From NCBI GenBank assembly GCA_032127875.1, contig JAQBHI010000158.1:4750-68749 (forward strand): DNA of 64,000 nt. The letters are read 5' to 3'. Below are positions 8,783 to 16,710 of this stretch, piece by piece; position 1 is the first letter of the stretch; each line of letters begins with the position of its first letter. A program made the position numbers and the translations under genes. The stretch is from CADEEV01 sp032127875. GTDB lineage: Bacteria; Acidobacteriota; Vicinamibacteria; Fen-336. The notes under the pieces are model-generated. The model saw only the letters and a list, made by a program, of their open reading frames with translations. It ran no database searches and was not told where the DNA came from.

Positions 8783-9607
8783 TCAACGGTCCTTCCAGTT
8801 GGGCTTGCGCTGCTCCATGATGGCCCGGAGCCCCTCCTCAGCGTCCTCGGTGGCCATCAGCTGGTTCAGATACACGTCCTCGGCGTGGCGCAGGGCCTCC
8901 GGGAAGGGCAGATCGACGCCACCCGCGATGCCCTTGCGCGTGTACTGCATCACCGGGGCGCTCGACTCGGCGAAGCGCTGGATCAGCGCGGCCGCCTCGG
9001 CATCGAGCTTGTCGTCGGGAACCGCCCGCGAGATGAGGCCGATGCGCTCGGCGTCGGTGGCGCTCAACACCTGCCCACCGAGCAAGAGGTCATAGGTCTT
9101 GCGGCGGCCGACGAGGTGCGGCAAGAGCGCCGCGGCCACCGTATTGAAGACCCCGGCACGGATTTCCGGATGCCCGAACTTGGCATTCTGTGCGCCCGCC
9201 AGGACGATGTCGCAAGCCGCAGCCAGGATGCTGCCCGCGCCGGTGGCCGGGCCGGCGACCACGGCCAGGGTTGGCTTGTCCACCTTGGCCAGACTCTCGA
9301 TGATGCGACGCAATCCCTCGAGCATCAGATAGGCCCGATCGCCCAGGTGATCGCCGATCTCGAAACCGGCGGAGAAGTACTTCCCGGCCGCCGTCAGCAC
9401 CACCAGCTTCACGTCGCGTTCGTACTCGAGGGATTCCAGGACCGAGTTCAGGTCCTCCATCAGCTCCATCGACAAGACGTTCGCGGGCGGCCGGTTCAGG
9501 GTGATCCGGGCCACGCCCCCCACCGTCGCGAACTGGACGAACTGATAGGTGCGCGCGCTGGTGGGGTAGCTGTCGGCGTCGTGCGGGTCGTCTTCGAAGT
9601 CGGCCAT
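8783..9607 (-). CDS. Enoyl-CoA hydratase/isomerase family protein
   Basis: A crotonase-fold protein expected to hydrate an enoyl-CoA or a related thioester. ATG at 9607 with a GAGGAA ribosome site gives 274 aa; the longer open frame upstream overlaps the thiolase gene and is rejected. The crotonase core is clear: ITLNRPPANVLS near 34, the oxyanion-hole segment FSAGFEIGDHLGDRA near 82, and AGPATGAGSILAAACDIVLA near 115-134. FSAGxEIGDH and the following sequence resemble the cyclohexa-1,5-dienecarbonyl-CoA hydratase branch more than classical FadB-type enzymes, so an aromatic or alicyclic CoA substrate is an open alternative. It is placed between thiolase (10 bp) and acyl-CoA dehydrogenase (13 bp). 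Confidence 0.85.
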   Translation of the reverse strand: MADFEDDPHDADSYPTSARTYQFVQFATVGGVARITLNRPPANVLSMELMEDLNSVLESLEYERDVKLVVLTAAGKYFSAGFEIGDHLGDRAYLMLEGLRRIIESLAKVDKPTLAVVAGPATGAGSILAAACDIVLAGAQNAKFGHPEIRAGVFNTVAAALLPHLVGRRKTYDLLLGGQVLSATDAERIGLISRAVPDDKLDAEAAALIQRFAESSAPVMQYTRKGIAGGVDLPFPEALRHAEDVYLNQLMATEDAEEGLRAIMEQRKPNWKDR

Positions 9608-9617
9608 CGTCAGTTCC

Positions 9618-10802
9618 TCATGCGATCCGTTCGAAAGCGGCCGCCAGGCCCATGCCGCCACTAATGCACAGCGTGGCGAGGCCGCGCCTGGCGCCCCGGC
9701 GAGCCATCTCGTGGAGCAGCGTGGTCGAGATCCGGGCGCCGGTGGCCCCGATCGGATGGCCGATCGCGATCGCGCCACCGTTGACGTTTAGCCTCTCCGG
9801 CGCGAAACCCAGCTCGCGGTCGCAGGCGATCACCTGGGCCGCGAAGGCCTCGTTGGCCTCGACAAGGTCGAAGTCCTCGAGGCACAGCGAGAGGCGGGAG
9901 AGCAGCTTGCGGGTGGCCGGAACGACGCCGATGCCCATGACGTGGGGATCCACACCGGCGGCGGCCACGCCCAGAAGCCGCGCCATGGGCCTCACGCCCA
10001 GCGCCGTCGCCTTCTCCTTCGCGATCACGACCATCGCGGCAGCGCCATCGGTAATGCCCGAGGAGTTGCCGGCGGTCACCGTGCCGGTCTCTTCCTTGAA
10101 CACCGGCGGCAGCTGCGCGAGGCTTGCCAGGGTGCTGCCGGCGCGAAAGTGCTCGTCCTGGCGGAACTCTGTGTCGCCCTTCTTGCCCGGGACCTTGACG
10201 GCGAAGGTCTCCGCGTCGAAGCGGCCGGCCTTCCAGGCGGATGCGGCGCGCTCCTGGCTGCGCATCGCGAACTCGTCCTGCTCCTGTCGGCCAATGCCGT
10301 GGATCTGGGCGAGTCGCTCGGCGGTCTCGCCCATCAGCATCTCGGCCAGCGGGCACTGGAAGCCGTCTTGATACATCGCGTCCACGGCCGGCTGGTGTCC
10401 CATGCGGTAGCCCCAGCGGGCGCCTGTGAGCAGGTAGGGCACCCGGCTCATCGACTCGGTGCCACCGGCCACCACGACGTCGGCATCGCCGTCGCGGACC
10501 GCTCGGAAGGCAAGCTCGATCGCCTTGAGGCCGCTGCCGCAGGCCATGTTGATCGTGAAGGCGGTGACCTCCTGGGGAATCCCGGCTCGGTAGGAGACCT
10601 GGCGCGCCACGTTGGGTCCGCCACCTGCTTGACGCGCGCAGCCGAACACCGTTTCGTCCACCTGGTCCGGGCGCACTCCGGCGCGTCGCAGTGTTTCGCC
10701 GACGGCGGCGGCGCCCAACTCGGCCGCGGTGAGGCCGGACAAGGACCCGCCGAACTTGCCGATGGGCGTGCGAACAGCCCCGGCGACGACAACCTCCCTC
10801 AT
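9618..10802 (-). CDS. Thiolase (acetyl-CoA C-acyltransferase)
   Basis: Thiolases cleave 3-ketoacyl-CoA with CoA, or condense two acetyl-CoA. The 394-aa length is typical. The nucleophilic cysteine is in NMACGSGLKAIELA (about residue 89), the second signature NVNGGAIAIGHPIGATGARI is near 342-361, and the catalytic Cys/Gly motif CISGGMGLAAAFE is at the C-terminus. It is the most upstream of the three beta-oxidation-type genes, which lie within 10-13 bp of each other, and it lies 51 bp after the DUF62 gene. No 3-hydroxyacyl-CoA dehydrogenase gene is in this cluster, so the oxidative step between hydratase and thiolase must be encoded elsewhere. Confidence 0.93.
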   Translation of the reverse strand: MREVVVAGAVRTPIGKFGGSLSGLTAAELGAAAVGETLRRAGVRPDQVDETVFGCARQAGGGPNVARQVSYRAGIPQEVTAFTINMACGSGLKAIELAFRAVRDGDADVVVAGGTESMSRVPYLLTGARWGYRMGHQPAVDAMYQDGFQCPLAEMLMGETAERLAQIHGIGRQEQDEFAMRSQERAASAWKAGRFDAETFAVKVPGKKGDTEFRQDEHFRAGSTLASLAQLPPVFKEETGTVTAGNSSGITDGAAAMVVIAKEKATALGVRPMARLLGVAAAGVDPHVMGIGVVPATRKLLSRLSLCLEDFDLVEANEAFAAQVIACDRELGFAPERLNVNGGAIAIGHPIGATGARISTTLLHEMARRGARRGLATLCISGGMGLAAAFERIA

Positions 10803-10853
10803 GCAGGATGCCTCAGCGTACCTATGACTTAGAGGCCGAATGATAACACATCG

Positions 10854-11657
10854 TCAGGCCCGCCTGAGCCTCACCGGGGCGCCTCGGGAGGCGCCCAGAA
10901 CGCGGCTGGCACTACCCCGGTGAATCGCCACTTCGAGGCGCCGAGCACTGCCGGGAAGCGCACACGCTTCGCCCTCGGCCACGTCCGAATAGGTACGCGC
11001 GAGCGGCATGATGATGCCCTCGACCACGACCAACACCTCGGTCGGATCTCCGCCGAATTCCGCCAGAATCGCCGTGACGTCCATCGCGGTGAAGGCCGTG
11101 ATCAGGTTCCCGAAACGATCCACGTGAACGACCGGCGCCTCCCAGACGCGCTCGCCCACGAGGCGAGGCCTTGCCACGGGAAACACGACCGGATCCCCAA
11201 TCGCGGGGCCCACCTCGGACAGCGGCATGCCCCGGGCGAGCTGCGCCGCCACCGGCCCGAAGACATCGCGCGCGTGAAACGTCGGCGAGACGTCGGGGCG
11301 GAACAGGCCGGCGTTCGTGATCTCGTGAACCACCGCCTGCGGATGCTCGGACAGCACGAGCGTGAAGATGCCATTGTCGGGTCCGACGAAGAAGTAGCCG
11401 CCCGCCGCAAGTGCCAGGGCGCGACGCGACGAGCCGACGCCGGGGTCCACCACGCACAGGAACACGCAGCCGCCCGGGAAGGCGCGGTAGGCAGCCTCCA
11501 GGGCGTAAGCGCCCGCCTGCACGTCGTGCGCCGGTATCTCGTGAACGAGGTCCACGAGTCGAGCCTCCGGCTCGGCCGCGAGGATCGCGCCCTTCACGGC
11601 ACCGACGTAGTGATCCCGCGTCCCGAAATCCGTGAGGAGCGCGACGATGGGCCGCAT
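10854..11657 (-). CDS. SAM hydrolase/SAM-dependent halogenase-fold protein (DUF62)
   Basis: Members of this family (S-adenosyl-L-methionine hydroxide adenosyltransferase, related to fluorinase and chlorinase) split SAM into adenosine and methionine. The 267-aa sequence starts with the family hallmark IVALLTDFGTRDHYVGAVKG, and has HEIPAHDVQAGAYAL near 40, VVDPGVGSSRRAL near 68 with the activating Asp, FVGPDNGIFTLVL near 90 and VHVDRFGNLITAF near 173. The fluorinase-specific 23-residue insertion is not apparent, so hydrolase activity is the better guess. It ends 51 bp before the thiolase gene and is divergent from the cysteine desulfurase with 41 bp between starts. Confidence 0.88.
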   Translation of the reverse strand: MRPIVALLTDFGTRDHYVGAVKGAILAAEPEARLVDLVHEIPAHDVQAGAYALEAAYRAFPGGCVFLCVVDPGVGSSRRALALAAGGYFFVGPDNGIFTLVLSEHPQAVVHEITNAGLFRPDVSPTFHARDVFGPVAAQLARGMPLSEVGPAIGDPVVFPVARPRLVGERVWEAPVVHVDRFGNLITAFTAMDVTAILAEFGGDPTEVLVVVEGIIMPLARTYSDVAEGEACALPGSARRLEVAIHRGSASRVLGASRGAPVRLRRA

Positions 11658-11686
11658 GCTGCGGTCGATTCTAACTCCAGCCGCCC

Positions 11687-11692
11687 TACAAT
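11687..11692 (+). promoter_or_regulatory. -10-like hexamer directly before cysteine desulfurase start
   Basis: TACAAT (five of six matches to TATAAT) ends six bases before the GTG at 11699, inside the 41-bp divergent spacer. No good -35 or Shine-Dalgarno sequence is evident. Initiation from this site would make the mRNA leaderless. Confidence 0.35.
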
Positions 11693-11698
11693 GAAGGT

Positions 11699-12856
11699 GT
11701 GGAGCGCATCTATCTCGACCACAACGCGACGACGCCGCTCGATCCCCGGGTGCTGGAGGCGATGTTGCCAGTCTTGCGCGAGGGTTTCGGCAACGCCTCC
11801 AGCCTGCACTGGTTCGGTCAGCGAGCCCGCGCTACCGCAGAACAGGCGCGTGCACAAGTGGCCGCGCTGCTCGGCGCAGCGCCCGCCGAGATCGTCTTCA
11901 CGGGCAGCGGCACGGAGGCCGACAACATGGCGCTGCGCGGGCTCGTCGCCGGCGCGGCCACAGGGCGACGCAGGTTGATATACGCGGCGATCGAGCATCA
12001 CGCCGTCACGAACACGGCGCGGGCGCTCGCGGCCGAGGGCGTGCCGACCGTGAGCGTCCGGGCGACGGCGGATGGCCGGGTCGACCTCGACGAGCTGAAC
12101 CGCGTCGTGGACGACGAGACGGCGGTCATCGCGCTGATGCTGGCGAACAACGAGACCGGCGTGATCCAGCCGCTCGCCGACGCAGTGCGCATCGCTCGCG
12201 CGCGCGGGGTGCTCGTCCACTGCGATGGCGTGCAGGCGGCCGGCAAGATTCCGTTGGATGTCGGCAGCCTCGATGTCGATACGCTGGCCGTCTCGGCCCA
12301 CAAGCTGTACGGGCCGCAGGGCGTGGGGGCGCTCTACGTGAAGCGGGGTACGCGCCTGACGGCTCTCGTTCGAGGCGGCTCGCAGGAAAGGAACCGCCGG
12401 GCCGGAACCGAGAACGTGGCCGGCATCGCGGGCTTCGGCCGTGCGGCGCAGATCGCTCGAGCGGAACTTGGAAGCGAAGCGCCGCGGCTCGCCAGCTTGC
12501 GCGACCTTTTGGAGACCCGGCTGCTCGCGACACAGGGCTGCCGCCGCAACGGGGAGTTGGCGCGTGTTCCGAACACCACCAGTCTCTCCTTCGAGGGCTG
12601 CGACGCGGAGAGCCTGCTGATGGCCCTCGATCTGGCCGGGGTCGCGGTCTCGACCGGCGCCGCGTGCGCCGCGGGAGCCATCGAGCCCTCGCACGTGTTG
12701 CGCGGCATGGGCTTGCCAGCGGGCCGTGTCCAGTCGTCGCTGCGCTTCTCGCTCGGACGTGGCACGACTCAAGCCGAGATCGACCGCGCCGCCCTGCTCG
12801 TGGAGGAGGCCGTGGCGCGCCAGCGCCGCCTCCGCGCCGTCAACTCAGCGCGTTGA
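11699..12856 (+). CDS. Cysteine desulfurase (NifS/IscS-type, class V aminotransferase)
   Basis: PLP enzyme releasing sulfur from cysteine as an enzyme persulfide, for Fe-S clusters or tRNA thiolation. The 385-aa product starts at GTG 11699 (MERIYLDHNATTPLD, the family's usual beginning). Visible motifs: the PLP-site GSGTEADNMALRG near 68, HCDGVQAAGK near 178, the Schiff-base lysine in SAHKLYGPQGVGAL near 200, and the active-site cysteine loop STGAACAAGAIEPSHVL near 320. No iscU or suf genes are adjacent, but mnmA, which uses such sulfur for tRNA 2-thiouridine, is about 6 kb downstream. Whether this is the housekeeping IscS or a specialised paralogue is not decidable here. Confidence 0.93.
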   Translation: MERIYLDHNATTPLDPRVLEAMLPVLREGFGNASSLHWFGQRARATAEQARAQVAALLGAAPAEIVFTGSGTEADNMALRGLVAGAATGRRRLIYAAIEHHAVTNTARALAAEGVPTVSVRATADGRVDLDELNRVVDDETAVIALMLANNETGVIQPLADAVRIARARGVLVHCDGVQAAGKIPLDVGSLDVDTLAVSAHKLYGPQGVGALYVKRGTRLTALVRGGSQERNRRAGTENVAGIAGFGRAAQIARAELGSEAPRLASLRDLLETRLLATQGCRRNGELARVPNTTSLSFEGCDAESLLMALDLAGVAVSTGAACAAGAIEPSHVLRGMGLPAGRVQSSLRFSLGRGTTQAEIDRAALLVEEAVARQRRLRAVNSAR

Positions 12857-12897
12857 TTCGCCGCGCCGCGGGCGCATAGAATCCGCGCGTTTCCGAA

Positions 12898-13183
12898 ATG
12901 TCCGAACCGGGAGCCGGACGCCGCGACGACGAGCCGTCGCAACGCCTCGGGTACAAGCCCGAGCTGAAGCGCAGCCTCGGTCTATTGGCCGGCTTCTCGA
13001 TAGCGTTCTCGTACATCTCCTCTCGTGGGTAGCGCTCGTCTACGGAGTCGGGACGATCGTCAACCTGTGTGCTGGCCGCGGCCCGCCGACGCGCTGGCTT
13101 CCTGGCTCACGCTGGGTTCGGCACTCGCCATCGTGGTCCCGGGCCTGGTCATCGTCTTCACGCGGAAGTTGGACGCCGCCTGA
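12898..13183 (+). pseudogene. Relic of an APC-family amino-acid permease with the middle deleted
   Basis: ATG at 12898 starts 44 codons ending in GYKPELKRSLGLLAGFSIAFSYIS, the N-terminus and first membrane helix of an amino-acid permease, and then runs into a stop at 13030-13032. Directly after, a second frame reads WVALVYGVGTIVNL, and after one missing base near 13070 a third frame reads WPRPADALASWLTLGSALA and on to VFTRKLDAA, stop 13181-13183. This is the C-terminal last-helix region of the same kind of permease. Roughly 350-400 internal residues are missing. Read together it is a decayed gene with one large internal deletion plus frameshifts, not a functional small protein. An intact APC permease of another subtype is at 47529-48923. 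Confidence 0.75.
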
Positions 13184-13324
13184 GGCGGGCGGAGTGGTTG
13201 GGGGGAGCGGCTCGCGCGCGGGGGGGGTGCGCGGGGCTCCGTTGCCAGAATCCGAGGACACCCAGGGGTAGAATTCGGGGAGGGCAGAGCAGAGGTTTCG
13301 GTACTGCGACCTCCGCATTTTTTC

Positions 13325-13353
13325 TTGACACACCCCCCCCGGAGCCACACAAT
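13325..13353 (+). promoter_or_regulatory. Candidate promoter of the Cys-rich protein gene
   Basis: TTGACA (13325-13330), 17-bp spacer, CACAAT (13348-13353). The ATG of the next gene is only nine bases further on and no Shine-Dalgarno sequence is present, so the transcript would be leaderless or nearly so. Confidence 0.5.
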
Positions 13354-13362
13354 TCGCCTACT

Positions 13363-14082
13363 ATGCGTGCCTTTTCGAAGACGCGAACGGTTATTTGTGC
13401 CCTGTCACTGTTTCTCGCTGGAAACGCAAGTCCCGCGCCAGGCAACCCGCCAATCGACTCGGCGACAGTGCTGAGGGGCGACGCGGTCGTTGGCGTGGAT
13501 TCCCTTGGGAGAGTCCTCGTCGCGGTTGACGCAAGCCAGTCGGACGATCTCGTGGACTACTTCGCTCTGTTTACCGCATCGGATCGTCTGACCGGGCCGT
13601 GGTCTCGCCACCTGGAGCAGGCCGCGATCGTCGTGCACGGCAGGCGGCTCACCTTAGTATCGCCGCGTTCCTCCTTTGCCATGTCTCTCGCGTTGAAGGG
13701 CTCCGACAGGCCCGGCGAGAACCCGCAGGGTCCCTTCGAGGTCTTCCTTAACCATGACGGAATCGAGCTTGTGCAGTTCCCGGGTGAGTCGTCCGTACGC
13801 TTGGCAGATCTGACTGCAGCGGACATCCATTCCGGGTGGCCCGACGCTTTCTACTACGACGTCCTTTCTCCAGACACCAAGTGTCCGCCGGATGACGATT
13901 GCAGTGCCGGCTCTTGCCCCTCCACAGGGTGCGGAATAGGTGGTTGTCCCAATATTCCCACGGGCTGCAACGTAGCATGTTCCGGCTACACCTACTCCTG
14001 CTGCAAGTGCCTCTCGGGGAGCCAAATGTATGCGGTCTGCCGATGCAGGGTGTGTCCCCCCCCCGGCACCTGTCCTCAATAG
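13363..14082 (+). CDS. Secreted protein with a cysteine-rich C-terminal domain, unknown function
   Basis: I do not recognise the family. ATG at 13363 is chosen because it begins a good signal peptide (MRAFSKTRTVICALSLFLAG, cleavage near ASP-A) and follows a promoter immediately. The 239-aa product has a central mixed region (about 35-170, no motif seen) and a final segment of about 70 residues with 14 cysteines, including CPPDDDC, CCKC and CRCRVC. The cysteine spacing suggests several disulfides or metal binding outside the cytoplasm. The base usage (A/T at some third positions, e.g. around 13380-13420) looks slightly less G+C-biased than in neighbouring genes. It stands alone between the permease relic and a gene-poor stretch; recent acquisition is possible. 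Confidence 0.7.
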   Translation: MRAFSKTRTVICALSLFLAGNASPAPGNPPIDSATVLRGDAVVGVDSLGRVLVAVDASQSDDLVDYFALFTASDRLTGPWSRHLEQAAIVVHGRRLTLVSPRSSFAMSLALKGSDRPGENPQGPFEVFLNHDGIELVQFPGESSVRLADLTAADIHSGWPDAFYYDVLSPDTKCPPDDDCSAGSCPSTGCGIGGCPNIPTGCNVACSGYTYSCCKCLSGSQMYAVCRCRVCPPPGTCPQ

Positions 14083-14827
14083 CCGTCAAGCAGGCTCAGG
14101 AGCGGGTGGCAGCGGTACACTGGCAGAGCGCCGAGTCCCCGGGGCGCTAAAGGCGTTGCGGCCCGAAGCTTCCCCCCGATCCTTGGTAAGACTCAGGACG
14201 ACTCGGCCGCAGGCTTTTCGGCTTGGGCCGGCGGGATGAGGGCGTAAGGTTCGTTAAAGGGCTCGCGTTCCGCCACACGCCCCGTAGGGCGCCAGAGCGC
14301 GGAACGTACCCGAGAAACGAGGACACTACCCCGTCTCTTCCGCCCTCTCGCGACGGTCGCATCGTCTCGCATCCGTCGCGGCGCTCCCCGACCTCCTCAC
14401 CGCGCGCCACGCGCCGCGACGGCGGTGCGTGCGCCGTGGCTTCCTCGGCGCAGCATCGTCGCGTCGCTTTCGTGACGCCGATACGCGCCACCATGTAGCC
14501 GTTGGGCTGCTACTACGCTGCTACCAGAACGTGTCGCCGCACGCGGGCGAGACGGTTGTGCTACGCTGCCGTCGCGGATGAAGTCGCTGTCCTTCCTCGG
14601 CTTCGGCTCGCGTGGTCGCGGTCGCGCCCTGCTCCGCGGCTCCAATGAGAACGAGGCCAAGGGCGCGGACCTGGACTGAAGCTCAAGATTCCGAGCTCGG
14701 AGCCACCTCCGGATTGTACGGCGCGTCACTGACGCGTCACGCCCATCCTTGACTAACACTAAGTACTAAGCCACAAGGCAGCGAGTGGCGGGATTCACTC
14801 CCGACACGAGCGGCGTGGGGGGAGCAC
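14083..14827. other. 745-bp stretch without a supportable gene
   Basis: Several overlapping open frames exist on both strands but all are Arg/Pro/Ser-rich with no start signals or family resemblance. I see a possible hairpin (CGTTCCG at 14266-14272 pairing with CGGAACG at 14300-14306, with an inner GCCC/GGGC pair) and a perfect palindrome at 14722-14736. A structured RNA cannot be excluded, but no known RNA family consensus was recognised by eye. Confidence 0.4.
14722..14736. repeat. 15-bp perfect palindrome (operator-like)
   Basis: CGCGTCA-C-TGACGCG, a perfect 7-bp inverted repeat around one base, lying 92 bp beyond the lipA stop. A TTGACT hexamer follows at about 14750. It looks like a dimer-binding operator, but no gene starts nearby. 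Confidence 0.4.
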
Positions 14828-15694
14828 CTACGGCACCTGCTCCTCGGCGTGGAACGAGGAGCGCACCAGCGGGCCCGACTCCACGTGCCCGAAGCCCAGC
14901 CCCAGCGCGAACCTGCGCAGCGAGGCGAACTCCTCGGGCGTGTAGTAACGCTGGAGCGGCAGATGCTCGAGGCTGGGGCGAAGGTACTGTCCCACCGTGA
15001 GAATGTCGGCGCCAGAGCTTCGGATCGCACGGATGCAATCCTCGACCTCGCCCCACTCCTCGCCCAGGCCGAGCATGATCCCACTCTTGGTCAGCAGGCC
15101 AGCCTGCTTGGAACGGCGCAGCAATTCGAGCGAGCGTTCGAAGCGGGCGCCGGGCCGGACCTGGCGGTACAGGCGCGGCACGGTTTCGGTATTGTGGTTC
15201 AGGATCTCGGGCCGCGCGGAGATCACGACAGCGAGCGCCTGCCAGTCGCCCTTGAAGTCAGGGATCAGCACTTCGACGGCACACCCCGGAAGTCGGGCCC
15301 GGATCTCGCGAATGCAGGCGGCGAAAATGGCCGCGCCACCGTCGCGCTGATCGTCGCGATTCACGGAGGTGATCACGGCGTGCCGCAGGCCCATTCGGGC
15401 CACGGCGTCGGCGACGCGACCCGGCTCTCCGGCATCGGGCGCCTGGCCGGGCAGTCCGGTCTTGACGGCGCAAAATCCGCAGGCGCGCGTGCAGACGTCG
15501 CCCAGAATCATGAAAGTGGCCGTGCCCCGGTTCCAGCAATCGCCCAGGTTCGGACACCGCGCCTCCTCGCAAACGGTGTGGAGGCCCAACTCCCGCATCA
15601 CGCCGGTGAGCCGGTCGTAGTTGGGGCCGCCGGGGGCTCGAGCCTTGATCCAGGCGGGGCGAGGGAGGAGCGGAAGCGGAGTCGAGAGGCTCAT
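14828..15694 (-). CDS. lipA: Lipoyl synthase LipA
   Basis: Radical-SAM enzyme inserting two sulfur atoms into protein-bound octanoyl groups to make lipoate. The 288-aa sequence has both cluster motifs: CEEARCPNLGDCW (about residues 38-50), which holds the auxiliary 4Fe-4S cluster, and the radical-SAM CTRACGFCAV (about 68-77). GLGEEWGEVEDCIRAIR is near 208, and the conserved C-terminal RSSFHAEE provides the last serine ligand. No lipB octanoyltransferase is adjacent. The start is separated by only 13 bp from the stop of the poly-Asp protein gene on the same strand, so the two may share a transcript. Confidence 0.95.
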   Translation of the reverse strand: MSLSTPLPLLPRPAWIKARAPGGPNYDRLTGVMRELGLHTVCEEARCPNLGDCWNRGTATFMILGDVCTRACGFCAVKTGLPGQAPDAGEPGRVADAVARMGLRHAVITSVNRDDQRDGGAAIFAACIREIRARLPGCAVEVLIPDFKGDWQALAVVISARPEILNHNTETVPRLYRQVRPGARFERSLELLRRSKQAGLLTKSGIMLGLGEEWGEVEDCIRAIRSSGADILTVGQYLRPSLEHLPLQRYYTPEEFASLRRFALGLGFGHVESGPLVRSSFHAEEQVP

Positions 15695-15707
15695 GCGGCG
15701 GCTCTAG

Positions 15708-16001
15708 CTATTCCTCGTCGGTCCCGTCGTCGTCGTCACCATCGTCATCATCGTCATCGTCGTCGTAGTCCTCGGGCTCGTCCCAGCGAACCTTGTCCGC
15801 TTGCTCTTCCTTCTTGCCCTCCGCGTCGTCCTCCTCGTCTTCGTCCGCGTCTTCGCCCTCGTCATCGTCATCGTCATCGTCGTCATCGTCGTCGTCTGCC
15901 ACTGCCGTATCGTCGGCGATGGCGTCGTCGTCAACGACGACGTCGTCTTCCGAGGCGTTCTCGTCGTCATCGACCAGCCGCAGGGTGCGACCTTCGCTCA
16001 C
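15708..16001 (-). CDS. Extremely acidic poly-aspartate protein, unknown function
   Basis: GTG at 16001 is preceded by AGGAGG at four bases' distance, which decides the start over a longer frame from 16097. The 97-aa product begins VSEGRTLRLVDDDENASED and has about 58 acidic residues, with uninterrupted Asp runs of 12, 8 and 4 and only a short basic/aromatic island (KKEEQADKVRWDEP). It must be disordered and very negatively charged. It lacks the zinc-ribbon start of the FYDLN-acid family, so I cannot assign it there. The repeats are built from alternating GAC and GAT codons rather than one repeated codon, which argues for selection on the protein rather than simple slippage. It lies just upstream of lipA and divergent from the FHA gene. 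Confidence 0.7.
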   Translation of the reverse strand: MSEGRTLRLVDDDENASEDDVVVDDDAIADDTAVADDDDDDDDDDDDEGEDADEDEEDDAEGKKEEQADKVRWDEPEDYDDDDDDDDGDDDDGTDEE

Positions 16002-16089
16002 GGTGCCTCCTAATCCGTTGTCCGGTTTCAACGTAGCACGAAACTTTCGATTCCGTATTATGCTCTCGGCGCACGGCAATGGAGAGCGC

Positions 16090-16710
16090 ATGATCATCGT
16101 CTGCCCGAGTTGCTCGGCTCGTTACAAGTTCGACGAAACCAAGCTCGGCGACCGGCCCAGCGCCCGCACGAAGTGCGCCAAATGCGGCAACGCCATCGAT
16201 ATCGACAACCCGCTGCTGGGGGCCATGACCCTGCCGCCCGGCGCGTTGCCGGCAACAGCATCGCCGCCCCCGGCAGCCGCTCCGGCCGAGCCACCACCAG
16301 CGAGCGAGAAGATCAAGACGCAGGCGCGCCGCATCCCCGGTGTCGCCCCGGAAGACGCGACCTCGACCGGCAGGGATCTCTTCAAGGCGGGGCTCGTCGA
16401 ACTGCCCAGGGACAAGCGCTATTCGCTGGCGGTGCTGCAGGGCGTCTCCACCGGCCAGATCTTCCCGCTCACCAAGGTCCGGAACACGATCGGACGGGCA
16501 GGCGCGGACGTCATAATTGACGACGCGGAGGCTTCGCGCGTGCACGCAGCTGTGGAGATCCTGGGCGAGCACGCGATTTTGCGCGACCTGGGATCGACGA
16601 ACGGCACCTTCGTGGAGATGGACCGCATCGAGCAGCACGTGCTCAACAACCACAACGAGTTCCGGATCGGCAGCCACGTGCTGATGTTCATCGTCACCGA
16701 GGTCGAATAG
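16090..16710 (+). CDS. Zinc-ribbon and FHA-domain protein
   Basis: The 206-aa product (ATG 16090, GGAGAG ribosome site) starts with an MJ0042-type zinc ribbon: CPSCSARYKF at residues 5-14 and CAKCGNAIDI at about 29-38, four cysteines in two CxxC pairs. A Pro/Ala-rich linker (about 45-80) follows, then an FHA domain from about 110: NTIGRAGADVIIDDAEASRVHAAVE and LRDLGSTNGTFV, containing the phosphothreonine-binding GR, SRxH and NG residues. FHA proteins of this form usually read Ser/Thr kinase signals, but no kinase is in the window. It is followed immediately by the decarboxylase gene. Confidence 0.88.
   Translation: MIIVCPSCSARYKFDETKLGDRPSARTKCAKCGNAIDIDNPLLGAMTLPPGALPATASPPPAAAPAEPPPASEKIKTQARRIPGVAPEDATSTGRDLFKAGLVELPRDKRYSLAVLQGVSTGQIFPLTKVRNTIGRAGADVIIDDAEASRVHAAVEILGEHAILRDLGSTNGTFVEMDRIEQHVLNNHNEFRIGSHVLMFIVTEVE

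Noticed and set aside
14578..14679. 34-codon frame starting ATG with Gly/Arg-rich product
   Set aside because: Too short, no ribosome site and low-complexity sequence.
14147..14759. Open frames of 90-120 codons on both strands in the gene-free stretch
   Set aside because: Arg/Ser/Pro-rich, mutually overlapping, no ribosome sites and no family pattern.
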